A stretch of 47,101 nt of DNA from Pseudonocardia sp. CNS-004 (GCA_001942185.1 MKJV01000119.1:1-47101), one strand, 5' to 3'. Positions 28,793-37,168 are shown, numbered from the stretch's first letter. Translations and numbers: made by a program. Notes: generated by a model from the letters alone, not told the origin.

Positions 28793-29257
28793 GTGACAAG
28801 TACGGCGCAGGAGCGTTCCGCCCTGCTGAGCAAGGTCGGTTTGGACAGTCAGAACAAGGCGGCCCTCGGTCGTCTGCTGGCGAGCGGCAACATCGCGCAG
28901 GCGACCGAGCGCGAGGACGGCCGGATGCAGGCCACCGTCAGGATCAATCCGGATGAGCTGTGCTGGGACCCGTCGATCCTGGTCCTGCCCCACGGCGGAG
29001 ACGTCGATCTGGAGCTCATCAACGACGACCTGAACACGCATTGCGCGTTGCTGCCCAGCAACGGCGATCGGAAGTTCATCTGGCTGGTGAACCACTCCCG
29101 GGGACGGGCGTCGCTCAACCTCGACGGTCCGGGCTGTTACTGGTTCAGCTCACCCACGGGCAACGACGAGGGTCGCGGGCTCACCGGGGCCATCGTGGTG
29201 CTCGGGGAAGTACCGCCCGAGGCCCGCCTCGACCGACCCGCCCAGCCACGGCCGTAG
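28793..29257 (+). CDS. PQQ-associated cupredoxin-like protein (MSMEG_3727 family)
   Basis: A 154-residue protein that matches what I remember of the MSMEG_3727-type PQQ-associated proteins, small beta-rich proteins found beside actinobacterial quinoprotein genes. The C-terminal half has cupredoxin-like strands (GGDVDLELINDDLNTHCALL, RGRASLNLDGPGCYWFSSPT, LTGAIVVLGE), but the usual set of copper ligands (His, Cys, His, Met) is not all present. GAGGAGG eight bases before the GTG at 28793 decides the start over earlier in-frame codons. No signal peptide is visible. It is 13 bases upstream of the quinoprotein gene and is probably its partner, either an electron acceptor or an assembly factor. Confidence 0.7.
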   Translation: MTSTAQERSALLSKVGLDSQNKAALGRLLASGNIAQATEREDGRMQATVRINPDELCWDPSILVLPHGGDVDLELINDDLNTHCALLPSNGDRKFIWLVNHSRGRASLNLDGPGCYWFSSPTGNDEGRGLTGAIVVLGEVPPEARLDRPAQPRP

Positions 29258-29270
29258 AGGAGGAGATGTC

Positions 29271-30963
29271 ATGACGACTGCGGACTACGTCGACGCGGGC
29301 GAAGCCATCGACCAAGCGCTACTGAGCATGAGCGGGAAGCTCGGCGGCGCTCCGCCCGTTGCGGCCGGCGTCAACTACGAGCGCATCCTCGATGCGCGCT
29401 CGGAACCCCACAACTGGCTCACCTACTACGGGGCCTACGACGCAGCGGTTCAGCCCGCTGGACCAGATCAACACGGAGAACGTCAAGCGCATCGGGCCTG
29501 CCTGGCTCTTCCAGGCGGGCACGAGCGGCATGATCGCGGGTGCGTCGACCTACGCGTTCGAGGCCTCCCCGATCGTGGTGGACGGGGTCATGTTCGTCTC
29601 CGGCTGGGACGGCTGGTGCTGGGCGCTCGACGCGAAGACCGGCCAGGAGATGTGGCGGTACAAGCACGCGATTCCCTACGACGTGTCGCTGTGCTGCGGG
29701 AACGTGAACCGTGGTGTCGCCGTGGGCCACGGCAAGGTCTTCATGGTCACCGCGAACGCGCACCTCCTGGCGCTCGACGCCACCACCGGCAAGCGCGTCT
29801 GGGACAAGACCTACGGCGACGTGCGGGCCGGGGAGAGCGGCACGATCGCGCCGCTGCTGGTGAAGGACATGGTCATCATCGGCAGCTCCGGCGGGGAGTT
29901 CGGGTCGCGCGGCCACCTGGACGCCTTCGACGCCGAGAGCGGGGAGCACCGGTGGCGCTGCTACACGGTGCCGAAGCCCGGTGAGCCCGGTTCGGAGACC
30001 TGGCCGTCCGACGGGGAGGCCTGGGCGCGGGGCGGTGCGACCCGTGGATCACGGGCACGTTCGACGCCGAGACGAACCTGATCTACATCGGCACCGGCAA
30101 CCCGGCACCCGACTTCGACGGGGGCGTCCGCGAGGGCGACAACCTCTACACCGACAGCATCGTCGCGGTGGATGTCGACACGGGCCAGATCCGCTGGCAC
30201 TACCAGTGCACCCCGCACGACCTGTGGGACTACGACTCCACCATGGAGAACATCCTGTTCGAGTCGGGCGGCCGCAAGCTGCTCGGGCACTTCGACAAGA
30301 ACGGGTACTTCTTCGTCGTGGACCGCACGAACGGCGAGCTGGTGAGCGTCACGCCCTTCGTGGACCGGATCGACTGGGGTGCGATCACCCGGGACGGCCA
30401 GGTGACGCCCAGGAAGTACCCGGACAAGGAAGGGGAGCCGGTCCACTTCTTCCCCGGGCCGGCGGGCGCAAGGAATGGACGCACGCGGCCTACAGCCCGC
30501 GCACCGAGCTGTTCTACGTGCCGGTCCAGGACGTCGGGGCGACGGCCACCCGGCGGCGCCGGGAGTTCAAGGAGAGCATCCCGTACTGGGGCGCGGGCGT
30601 CAGGTGGATGCCGAGGACATGGCGGGGTCCATCAGCGCGTTCGATGCGAACGGCGAGGAGAAGTGGCGCTGGCGCAACGACATTCCGATGTGCTCGTCGG
30701 TGCTGGCCACGGCAGGCGACCTGGTGTTCGCCGGCGAACCGTCGGGTGAGTTCATCGCGCTCGACGCCCGCACCGGTGAGCAGCTGTGGCAGTTCCAGTG
30801 CGGCAGCGGCCACCACGGCAGCCCGATGACCTACATGGTCGACGGCCGGCAGTACATCGCTGTGCCGGTCGGGTGGGGCGGCTGGATCGAGGGCTTCCTC
30901 CCCGGCATGTTGGGGGCGGGCCACGGCAGCGCCCTCATGGTCTTCGCCCTTCCGGAGGAGTAG
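29271..30963 (+). CDS. PQQ-dependent alcohol dehydrogenase, lanthanide type (four frameshifts)
   Basis: Quinoprotein of the methanol/ethanol dehydrogenase family, about 563 residues; oxidises alcohols with PQQ and passes electrons to a carrier. Shifts near 29450, 30040, 30470 and 30605 are needed to read it. Features in order: SPLDQINTENVKRIGPAW, the adjacent cysteine pair in SLCCGNVNRG (29692-29697) that covers PQQ, IGTGNPAPDFDGG with REGDNLYTDS, and PHDLWDYDS, where the first Asp (30228-30230) is the catalytic base and the second (30234-30236) is the extra Asp that marks lanthanide-dependent enzymes. The end has GSGHHGSPMTYMVDGRQYIA. No haem c domain and, unusually, no signal peptide. GAGGAG precedes the ATG; pqqA follows 50 bases after the stop. 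Confidence 0.85.
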
Positions 30964-31013
30964 ACCGAGATGTCCAGCCGCCGGAGCACGACGACGGAAA
31001 GGAGGTGACATCC

Positions 31014-31103
31014 GTGGAACTCGTCGAGTGGGAGTCCCCCGAGTTCGAAGAGATCGCGTGCGCGCCCGAGGTGACGATGTACGTCGCCCGCATGGACGAC
31101 TGA
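31014..31103 (+). CDS. pqqA: PQQ precursor peptide PqqA
   Basis: A 29-residue peptide that is the substrate for PQQ biosynthesis. It contains the invariant Glu and Tyr spaced as E-x-x-x-Y: E19 and Y23 in PEVTMYVARM, the two residues cross-linked by PqqE and excised to make the cofactor. The GTG start at 31014 is preceded by AAAGGAGGTGA, an almost perfect anti-16S match, at 30999-31009, as expected for a peptide needed in large amounts. It lies between the quinoprotein gene and pqqB. Confidence 0.93.
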   Translation: MELVEWESPEFEEIACAPEVTMYVARMDD

Positions 31104-31164
31104 GGTCGAGGAGGGGGACGACGGCGGCGCCGGCGTCCCCTTCCTGGGAAAGGACGCCACGAGG

Positions 31165-32055
31165 ATGTGGATTCGCGTGCTGGGGTCGGCGGCGGGGGGC
31201 GGGTTCCCGCAGTGGAACTGCCGCTGTCCGTGCTGCCGGGCCGCCCGCGAGGGCTCCCGGCCGTGCCGGCCCCGCACGCAGTCGTCGGTGGCGGTGAGCG
31301 CCGACCGGCACACCTGGTACCTGCTGAACGCCTCCCCCGACGTCCGGACGCAGATCGAGGCGTTCCCCGCGCTCCATCCGCGCGCCGGCCGGGCCACCCC
31401 GCTCGGCGCGGTGCTGCTCACCGACGCCGAGCTCGACCACACGCTCGGCCTGCTCCTGCTGCGGGAGGGGCGGGGTGTCGACGTGCACGCCACCGAGGCG
31501 GCACGGGCCACGCTCACCGACGGCACGGCGCTGCTGCGCACGCTCGAGGCCTACTGCCCGGTGCGCTGGCACCAGGTCGTCCCGGACGCCGACGTCCCGC
31601 TCGGTGACGGGCTGTCGTATCGGGCGTTCGACGTGCCGACGACGAAGCGTGCGCGGTTCGGGTCCGGCACCGAGAAGGGACGCGTGGTCGGCTACCGGCT
31701 GACCGACGACCGCACCGGCCGCTGCGCCGTCTACCTGCCGGGTGTGCAGGCCCTCTCGCCGGTGCGCGACCACCTGCACGACTGCGCGTGCCTGCTCGTC
31801 GACGGCACCTGCTGGAGCGACGACGAGATGGCCCGGCTCGGTATGGCGGGCAAGACGTCGCGCGAGATGGGGCACGTGCCCATCGACGGGCCAGGGGGGA
31901 GCCTCGAACAGCTGGCCCCGCTGCCGATCGCACGCAAGATCTACATCCACGTCAACAACACGAACCCGATCCTGCTCGACGACTCGCCGGAACGGCGCGC
32001 CGTCGAGCTGCACGGCATGGAGGTCGCCGTGGACGGAATGGAGCTGCAGGTATGA
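31165..32055 (+). CDS. pqqB: PQQ biosynthesis protein PqqB
   Basis: A 296-residue metallo-beta-lactamase-fold oxygenase that hydroxylates the PqqA-derived Glu-Tyr intermediate. The N-terminus MWIRVLGSAAGGGFPQWNC leads to the zinc knuckle CRCPCC. Further signatures are NASPDVRTQIEAFP, LLTDAELDHTLGLLLLREG and a late HVNNTNPIL. It is intact, with GAAAGGA upstream of the ATG, and overlaps pqqC by ATGA. Confidence 0.95.
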   Translation: MWIRVLGSAAGGGFPQWNCRCPCCRAAREGSRPCRPRTQSSVAVSADRHTWYLLNASPDVRTQIEAFPALHPRAGRATPLGAVLLTDAELDHTLGLLLLREGRGVDVHATEAARATLTDGTALLRTLEAYCPVRWHQVVPDADVPLGDGLSYRAFDVPTTKRARFGSGTEKGRVVGYRLTDDRTGRCAVYLPGVQALSPVRDHLHDCACLLVDGTCWSDDEMARLGMAGKTSREMGHVPIDGPGGSLEQLAPLPIARKIYIHVNNTNPILLDDSPERRAVELHGMEVAVDGMELQV

Positions 32056-32746
32056 CGGCGGTCCTGTCCGACAGCGACGCATTCGTGGCGACGCTGCGCG
32101 CCCAGTCGCAGCGCTACCACTCACTGCACCCGTTCCACCGCCGCATGAACGAGGGCCAGCTCCGCCGTGAGCAGGTGCGGGGCTGGGTGGCGAACCGCTT
32201 CGCCTACCAGGCGATCATCCCCCGCAAGGACGGCGCCATCCTGTCCAACTGCCCCCACCCCGACGTGCGCCGCCGCTGGATCCGGCGCATCGTCGACCAC
32301 GACGGCTCGATCGAGGGCGAAGGCGGGATCGAGGCGTGGCTGCGGCTCGGCGAGGCGGTGGGGCTCCCGCGTGCCGAGGTGGCCGACGAGCGGCACGTCG
32401 TGCCGGGCGTCCGGTTCGCCGTGGACGCGTACATGACGTTCGCGCGCACCCGGCCGTGGGTCGAGGCGGTCGCCTCGTCACTGACCGAGCTGTTCGCACC
32501 GGACCTCATGGCCGAGCGCCTCGCCGCGTTCGAGCGGCACTACACGTGGATCGACCCGGCCGGGCTCGCCTACTTCCGGGCCCGCCTCACCCAGGCGCCG
32601 CGCGACTCCGAGCACGCCCTCGAGGTGGTCACGCGGTACTGCCGGACGCCCGCCGAGCAGGAGGCTGCCGTGGCGGCGCTGGCGTCAAGAACGACGTCCT
32701 CTGGAGCATGCTCGATGCCATCGACTCGGCCTACCCCGACCGTTGA
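32052..32746 (+). CDS. pqqC: Pyrroloquinoline-quinone synthase PqqC (one frameshift)
   Basis: Catalyses the last oxidation and ring closure of PQQ synthesis without a metal cofactor. The all-helical fold shows YHSLHPFHRRMNEGQLRREQ, WVANRFAYQAIIPRKDGAIL, DHDGSIEGEGGIEAWLRLGE and FARTRPWVEAVASSLTELFA, all family hallmarks. A shift near 32685 separates the final segment NDVLWSMLDAIDSAY. About 231 residues. ATG overlaps the pqqB stop; the end overlaps pqqD by 32 bases. Confidence 0.94.
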
Positions 32747-33011
32747 GGTCACCGACCGCCCGGTGCTCGCCCGGCACGTGCGGCTGTCGTTCGACCCGGC
32801 ACGGGGCAGGCACGTGCTGCTGTCGCCGGAGACGGCGTCCGTCCTCAACCCGACGGGGGCGGTGATCCTCGATCTCTGCGACGGCGAGCGCACCGTGGCC
32901 GGGATCGTGACCGAGCTGCGGCGGACGTACGAGCAGGTCCCGGAGGAGGAGGTGCGGCGGTTCCTCGGGCGGCTCGTCGCCAGGAGGTGCCTGGAGGTCC
33001 GCCGTGGATAG
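32715..33011 (+). CDS. pqqD: PQQ biosynthesis chaperone PqqD
   Basis: A 98-residue peptide chaperone with the RRE fold that binds PqqA and presents it to PqqE. The family pattern LSFDPARGRHVLLSPETASV, LNPTGAVILDLCDGERTV and VRRFLGRLVARRCLEV is clear. The ATG at 32715 overlaps the end of pqqC by 32 bases; the core domain begins about 15 residues later. It is a separate protein, not fused to PqqC as in some bacteria. Its stop overlaps the pqqE start. Confidence 0.92.
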   Translation: MPSTRPTPTVEVTDRPVLARHVRLSFDPARGRHVLLSPETASVLNPTGAVILDLCDGERTVAGIVTELRRTYEQVPEEEVRRFLGRLVARRCLEVRRG

Positions 33012-34095
33012 ACCGTTCGGGCTGCTCGCCGAGCTCACCTACGCGTGCCCGCTGCACTGCGCGTACTGCTCCAACCCGCTCGACCTCGGCGGCTACCGCG
33101 ACGAGCTGACCACGCAGGAGTGGCTGCGGGTGCTGGACGAGGCGCGGGAGCTGGGCGTGCTGCAGCTGCACCTGTCCGGGGGCGAGCCGCTGCAGCGCCG
33201 CGACCTCGTCGAGATCGTGCGCCGGGCGGGCGAGCTGGACATGTACACCAACCTCGTCACGAGCGCGCTCGGCCTCTCGGACCGCCGTGCCGAGGAGCTG
33301 CGCGAGGCCGGGCTCGACCACGTCCAGATCAGCATCCAGGCCGACGAGCGGGAGCTGTCCGACCAGGTCGCGGGCACGCGGTCGTTCGACCGCAAGCTCG
33401 CGGCGGCCCGGCTGGTGAAGAAACTGGGCTGGCCGCTCACGCTCAACGCCGTGCTGCACCGCGACACGATCGACCGGATCACGGGGATCGTCGACCTGGC
33501 CAGGGAGCTGGGCGCCGACCGGCTGGAGCTGGCCAACACGCAGTACTACGGCTGGGGCCTGCTGAACCGCGACCGGCTGCTGCCGAGCCGGGCCCAGCTC
33601 GACCGCGCCGAGGCCGTGGTGCGCGCGGCCCGCGACGAGCCCGGCGACATGGAGATCTTCTACATCATCCCGGACTACTACAGCCGCTACCCGAAACCCT
33701 GCATGGGCGGCTGGGCCCACCACCAGCTCACCGTGGCGCCCAACGGGGACGTGCTGCCCTGCCCGACCGCGCAGTCCCTCCCACTGCCGAAGGCCAGCAT
33801 CCGCGAACACGCCCTCGCCTGGATCTGGGACGAGTCACCCCTGTTCCAGAGCTTCCGGGGCACCGACTGGATGCCCGACCCGTGCCGCAGCTGCGAGCGC
33901 CGCGAGATCGACTTCGGCGGCTGCCGCTGCCAGGCGTTCCAGCTCACCGGCGACGCCGCCCGCACCGACCCGGTCTGCCACCTCTCCCCGGACCACGAGA
34001 TCGTGGCGGCGGCGGTCCGAGCCGCGAACGAGGAAGCGCCCCGGGAGCAGGCCCTCACCCCGCGCCCCCACCCGAGGGACACCGCAAGTCGCTGA
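33004..34095 (+). CDS. pqqE: Radical SAM PQQ synthase PqqE
   Basis: A 363-residue radical SAM enzyme that cross-links Glu and Tyr of PqqA. The cluster motif is C15-x3-C19-x2-C22 in CPLHCAYCSNPLDL, with LHLSGGEPLQRRDL after it. The C-terminal SPASM region supplies further cysteines in PKPCMGGWAHH, GDVLPCPTAQSL, DPCRSCERR and GGCRCQAF. GTG start overlaps pqqD. The last 30 or so residues are Pro/Arg-rich and look disordered. The operon pqqABCDE is complete; no pqqF/G protease gene is in the window. Confidence 0.95.
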   Translation: MDRPFGLLAELTYACPLHCAYCSNPLDLGGYRDELTTQEWLRVLDEARELGVLQLHLSGGEPLQRRDLVEIVRRAGELDMYTNLVTSALGLSDRRAEELREAGLDHVQISIQADERELSDQVAGTRSFDRKLAAARLVKKLGWPLTLNAVLHRDTIDRITGIVDLARELGADRLELANTQYYGWGLLNRDRLLPSRAQLDRAEAVVRAARDEPGDMEIFYIIPDYYSRYPKPCMGGWAHHQLTVAPNGDVLPCPTAQSLPLPKASIREHALAWIWDESPLFQSFRGTDWMPDPCRSCERREIDFGGCRCQAFQLTGDAARTDPVCHLSPDHEIVAAAVRAANEEAPREQALTPRPHPRDTASR

Positions 34096-34127
34096 CCTGT
34101 ACGAACGTCCGCAGGGCGATCCGGCCC

Positions 34128-34310
34128 TCAGCCGACCGTCAGGAGCGCCAGCGGGATGGGGACGGCGAAGAGCACGAGCAGCACCGCGTGCGTGACCCGG
34201 TGGTCGTACAGGATCGCGACGAACTCGCGGATCATGGCGCTCGGCCAGTAGTAGCCCGCCGTCGGCGCGCCGACGGCCTGGGCGGGCAGTCCCGCGCGGC
34301 GGGCGAGCAT
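34128..34310 (-). CDS. Possible small membrane protein
   Basis: 60 residues from the ATG at 34310. A soluble half with YYWPSAMIREFVAILYDHR is followed by one hydrophobic segment THAVLLVLFAVPIPLALLTV at the C-terminus. The Tyr/Trp/Phe content is unlike a chance frame in this GC-rich DNA. No strong ribosome-binding site was seen, and it could be the tail of a longer, broken gene. Function unknown. Confidence 0.35.
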   Translation of the reverse strand: MLARRAGLPAQAVGAPTAGYYWPSAMIREFVAILYDHRVTHAVLLVLFAVPIPLALLTVG

Positions 34311-34370
34311 CGAGCCGGCCGCGTTCGGCAGGGTCCTGCTCGTGCCCTGACGCGCGGCGTCTTGCGCCCG

Positions 34371-34772
34371 ATGGCTACCGTCGCCTGGGTGGACGTCACC
34401 TCCGCCCCACGGGTTCTGGTCATCGGGGTCGACCCGCACCGGGTGCCCGGCCCCTGGGATCCCACGCCCGTCGTCGACGCGATCGCGGCCGGCCTGGTGC
34501 GGTTCGCCGAGGCCGGTGTGGGTGTCGAGACCTGCATGTTCGGGCTCGACGGCAGCGACGACGTCGAGGCGGTCGTGACCGAGGCGCTCGGCCGCCTGCC
34601 GTGGGAGGTGGTGGTCGTCGGCGGTGGCGTCCGCAAACCCGATGAGCTCCTCGAGCTGTTCGAACGCATCGTCAACCTCGTGCGCCGGCATGCCCCCGGC
34701 GCCGCGATCGCCTTCAACAGCGGCCCCGGCGACACGTTCGATGCCGCCGCTCGGTGGCTGGCCGACCGGTAG
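34371..34772 (+). CDS. Conserved hypothetical protein
   Basis: 133 residues, MATVAWVDVTSAPRVLVIGV at the start. A Rossmann-like alternation of strands and helices is visible (RVLVIGVDP, VGVETCMFGLDG, PWEVVVVGGGVRKPDELLEL, AAIAFNSGPGDTFDAAARWL). I believe similar proteins occur in other actinobacteria, but I do not know a function. No strong ribosome-binding site precedes the ATG. It lies between pqqE and glnA with no evident link to either. Confidence 0.55.
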   Translation: MATVAWVDVTSAPRVLVIGVDPHRVPGPWDPTPVVDAIAAGLVRFAEAGVGVETCMFGLDGSDDVEAVVTEALGRLPWEVVVVGGGVRKPDELLELFERIVNLVRRHAPGAAIAFNSGPGDTFDAAARWLADR

Positions 34773-34840
34773 GCGCTCACGGCGCGTTGCCGCACATCGC
34801 CAGCCGATAGAGGGCCTGCCGCGCTTCTCCTGAAGCGACG

Positions 34841-34879
34841 AAGGCCCGGCCCCCGTCCGAGGACGGAGTGCCGGGCCTT
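34841..34879 (-). terminator. Intrinsic terminator of glnA
   Basis: Perfect 10-bp arms AAGGCCCGGC (34841-34850) and GCCGGGCCTT (34870-34879), with a nested CGTCC/GGACG stem in the loop. It begins 20 bases after the glnA stop on the minus strand. Confidence 0.8.
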
Positions 34880-34898
34880 GTCGTACCGTCGCGACGAT

Positions 34899-36319
34899 CT
34901 ACACGTCGTAGTACAGGGCGAACTCGTAGGGGTGCGGGCGCAGCCGCAGCGGGTCGATCTCGTTCTCCCGCTTGTAGTCGATCCAGGTCTCGATCAGGTC
35001 GGAGGTGAAGACGCCACCCTCGAGCAGGTAGTCGTGGTCGGCCTCCAGCCGGTCGATGACCGCGCCGAGGCTGCCCGGCACCTGCGGGATGTCCTTGGCC
35101 TCCTCGGGCGGCAGCTCGTAGAGGTCCTTGTCGATCGGGGCCGGCGGCTCGATCTTGTTCTTGATCCCGTCGAGGCCGGCCATCATCATCGCCGAGAAGG
35201 CGAGGTAGGGGTTGCCGGACGAGTCGGGGCAGCGGAACTCGATGCGCTTGGCCTTCGGGCTCGAGCCCGACAGCGGGATGCGGATGCAGGCCGAGCGGTT
35301 GCGGGCCGAGTAGACGAGGTTGACCGGGGCCTCGAAGCCGGGCACCAGGCGGTGGTAGGAGTTCACCGTCGGGTTGGTGAAGGCCAGCAGGCTCGGGGCG
35401 TGGTGCAGCAGGCCGCCCACGTAGTAGCGGGCCATGTCGGACAGGCCGCCGTAGCCGGACTCGTCGTGGAAGAGCGGCTGGCCGTCCTTCCAGAGCGACT
35501 GGTGGACGTGCATGCCCGAGCCGTTGTCGCCGAACAGCGGCTTCGGCATGAAGGTGGCGGTCTTGCCGGCCTGCCACGCCGTGTTCTTCACCAGGTACTT
35601 GAAGAGCATGATGTCGTCGGCGGCGTGGAGCAGGGTGTTGAACTTGTAGTTGATCTCGGCCTGCCCGGCCGTGCCGACCTCGTGGTGCTCACGCTCCACG
35701 GTGAAGCCGCTGGCGATCATGTTGCTGACGATGTCGGCGCGCAGGTCGGCGTAGTGGTCCACCGGCGGCACCGGGAAGTAGCCGCCCTTGTAGTTGACCT
35801 TGTAGCCGAGGTTGCCACCCGGCTCGTCGCGCCCGGTGTTCCACCAGCCTCTGCGGAGTCGATGTGGTGGTAGGACTCCTGCGGGTTGGAGGCGAAGCGG
35901 ATCGAGTCGAAGACGTAGAACTCGGCCTCGGGCGCCATGAACGCGGTGTCGGCCACGCCGGACGCGCGCAGGTACTCCTCGGCCTTGCGGGCCACGTTGC
36001 GCGGGTCGCGGCTGTAGGGCTCGCCCGTGATCGGGTCGTGCACGAAGAAGTTGATGTTCAACGTCTTGTGCTTGCGGAACGGGTCGAGCCGGGCCGTGGC
36101 GGCGTCGGCGAAGAGCGCCATGTCGGACTCGTTGATGGCCTGGAAGCCACGCACCGAGGAGCCGTCGAACGCGGCGCCGTTCTCGAGCAGGTCACCGGCG
36201 GTGGACGCGGGGACGGTGAGGTGCTGCATCACTCCGGGGAGGTCGCAGAACCTGATGTCGACGTACTCGACACCCTCGTCCGAGATGTACTTCAGGACCT
36301 CTTCGGAGTTGCTGAACAC
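34899..36319 (-). CDS. glnA: Glutamine synthetase type I (one frameshift)
   Basis: ATP-dependent synthesis of glutamine from glutamate and ammonia; dodecameric cytosolic enzyme, about 474 residues. Signatures are CDLPGVMQHLTVPA, AFDGSSVRGFQ, FMAPEAEFYVFD, NGSGMHVHQSLW, YSARNRSACIRIP and the loop DKDLYELPPEEA with the tyrosine that is adenylylated in regulated GSI enzymes. One base is missing near 35840: GG where GGG would restore EAGWNTGRDEPGGNLGYK. Since this enzyme is essential in most growth conditions, the break is surely an error. GTG start with AAGGAG upstream. A GlnR-type box lies about 75-115 bases upstream and a terminator follows. Confidence 0.96.
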
Positions 36320-36394
36320 CCACTGACTCCTTCGTGCGACACGTGGTCGGGTCGAGACTGCTGCCCTCGTCGGCGGCGAACCTATGGCGGCCGT

Positions 36395-36432
36395 GTTGCC
36401 CAGCGGTCACCCGGTCGTTTCACAGAAGTTAA
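36395..36432 (-). promoter_or_regulatory. GlnR-type operator of glnA
   Basis: On the minus strand four half-elements follow each other with exactly six bases between: TTAAC, GAAAC, GTGAC, GCAAC (complements at 36428-36432, 36417-36421, 36406-36410 and 36395-36399). This is the a1-b1-a2-b2 pattern of GlnR sites in actinobacteria (GTnAC-n6-GAAAC repeated). It lies between the divergent glnA and RDD starts. Confidence 0.75.
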
Positions 36433-36487
36433 CGGACCGGCCGAGCGGCAGGTCCTCGTCACAGCGCGCACGCATACGCTAGACCGC

Positions 36488-36949
36488 ATGGCCCGCTGGA
36501 TCGAGTCCTGGCTGCCCGGCGCATCCCCGGCGGCGGACGTGTCGTACCCGGGTGAGCGGCTCGGTCTGCCCGCCTCCGGCGTCAGCTCGGTGGCCGGGCT
36601 GGGACGCCGGGCCGCCGCGCTGGCGATCGACTGGCTGCTGGGCTACGGGATCGCGGCGTTGCTCGCCGGGCCCGGCGCACTCGCCGACCCGAACCTCGGC
36701 TGGTACGTGCTCGGGGTGTGGTACCTGCTCACGGCCGTGCCGGTCGCCGTGTTCGGCGCGAGCGCGGGGATGACCGCGCTCGGGATCCGGGTGGCCTCGC
36801 TCGACTCCTCCGCGGTGATCGGGGTGCCGCGGGCGCTGCTGCGCACGGCCCTGATCGCGCTCGTCCTGCCGCCGCTGGCCCGGGACGAGGACGGCCGCGG
36901 CTGGCACGACCGCGCCACCCGCACGGTCGTGGTCCGCAGCCGGGCTTGA
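36488..36949 (+). CDS. RDD family membrane protein
   Basis: 153 residues. The RDD domain begins with GLGRRAAALAIDWLLGYGIA (Arg and Asp in the first helix), continues with WYVLGVWYLLTAVPVAVFGA, then MTALGIRVASLD and a last helix ALLRTALIALVLPPLARDED, ending WHDRATRTVVV. The role of RDD proteins is mostly unknown; some are linked to ion transport. In M. tuberculosis the homologue lies next to DUF4191 and glnA1. Here it is divergent from glnA and separated from DUF4191 by 4.3 kb of extra genes. Confidence 0.9.
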   Translation: MARWIESWLPGASPAADVSYPGERLGLPASGVSSVAGLGRRAAALAIDWLLGYGIAALLAGPGALADPNLGWYVLGVWYLLTAVPVAVFGASAGMTALGIRVASLDSSAVIGVPRALLRTALIALVLPPLARDEDGRGWHDRATRTVVVRSRA

Positions 36950-36983
36950 CCCTCCCCGTGGAGGAGACCGGAACGTCGGGTCC

Positions 36984-37115
36984 ATGCACACCGACACCAC
37001 CGCCCCGGAGCTCGTCGACCTGCCGGTGACCGAGACCTACCTGACCGACCCGAGCACGGCGGAGCCGGATGAACTGGTGACGCGGGTGGCGGTAGCGCTC
37101 AGCGCCGAGGGGTGA
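36984..37115 (+). CDS. Possible 43-residue peptide
   Basis: ATG at 36984 opens a frame rich in Thr, Glu, Asp and Val (MHTDTTAPELVDLPVTETYL at the start) with a TGA at 37113-37115. GGAGGAG lies some 17 bases upstream, further than usual. No modifying enzyme is adjacent. It lies between the RDD gene and the left repeat of the inserted cassette. Could be a real small protein or chance. Confidence 0.35.
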   Translation: MHTDTTAPELVDLPVTETYLTDPSTAEPDELVTRVAVALSAEG

Positions 37116-37131
37116 ACGAGCGGGGCCGGGC

Positions 37132-37168
37132 TCAGCGGCGGCGACCGTGCGCTGCACGCTGCGCATCT
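37132..37168. repeat. Left copy of the cassette-flanking direct repeat (DUF4191 3' end)
   Basis: 37 bases that match 41272-41309 except for one missing G. The shared sequence is the end of the DUF4191 gene: on the minus strand it encodes MRSVQRTV and the stop region. The copy here is not attached to a DUF4191 gene, so it marks the far edge of the segment inserted between RDD and DUF4191. Confidence 0.88.

Noticed and set aside
33045..34370. Long plus-strand frame overlapping pqqE
   Set aside because: Low-complexity Arg/Ala/Pro sequence out of phase with the clear PqqE protein; only the part from 34371 looks like a protein.
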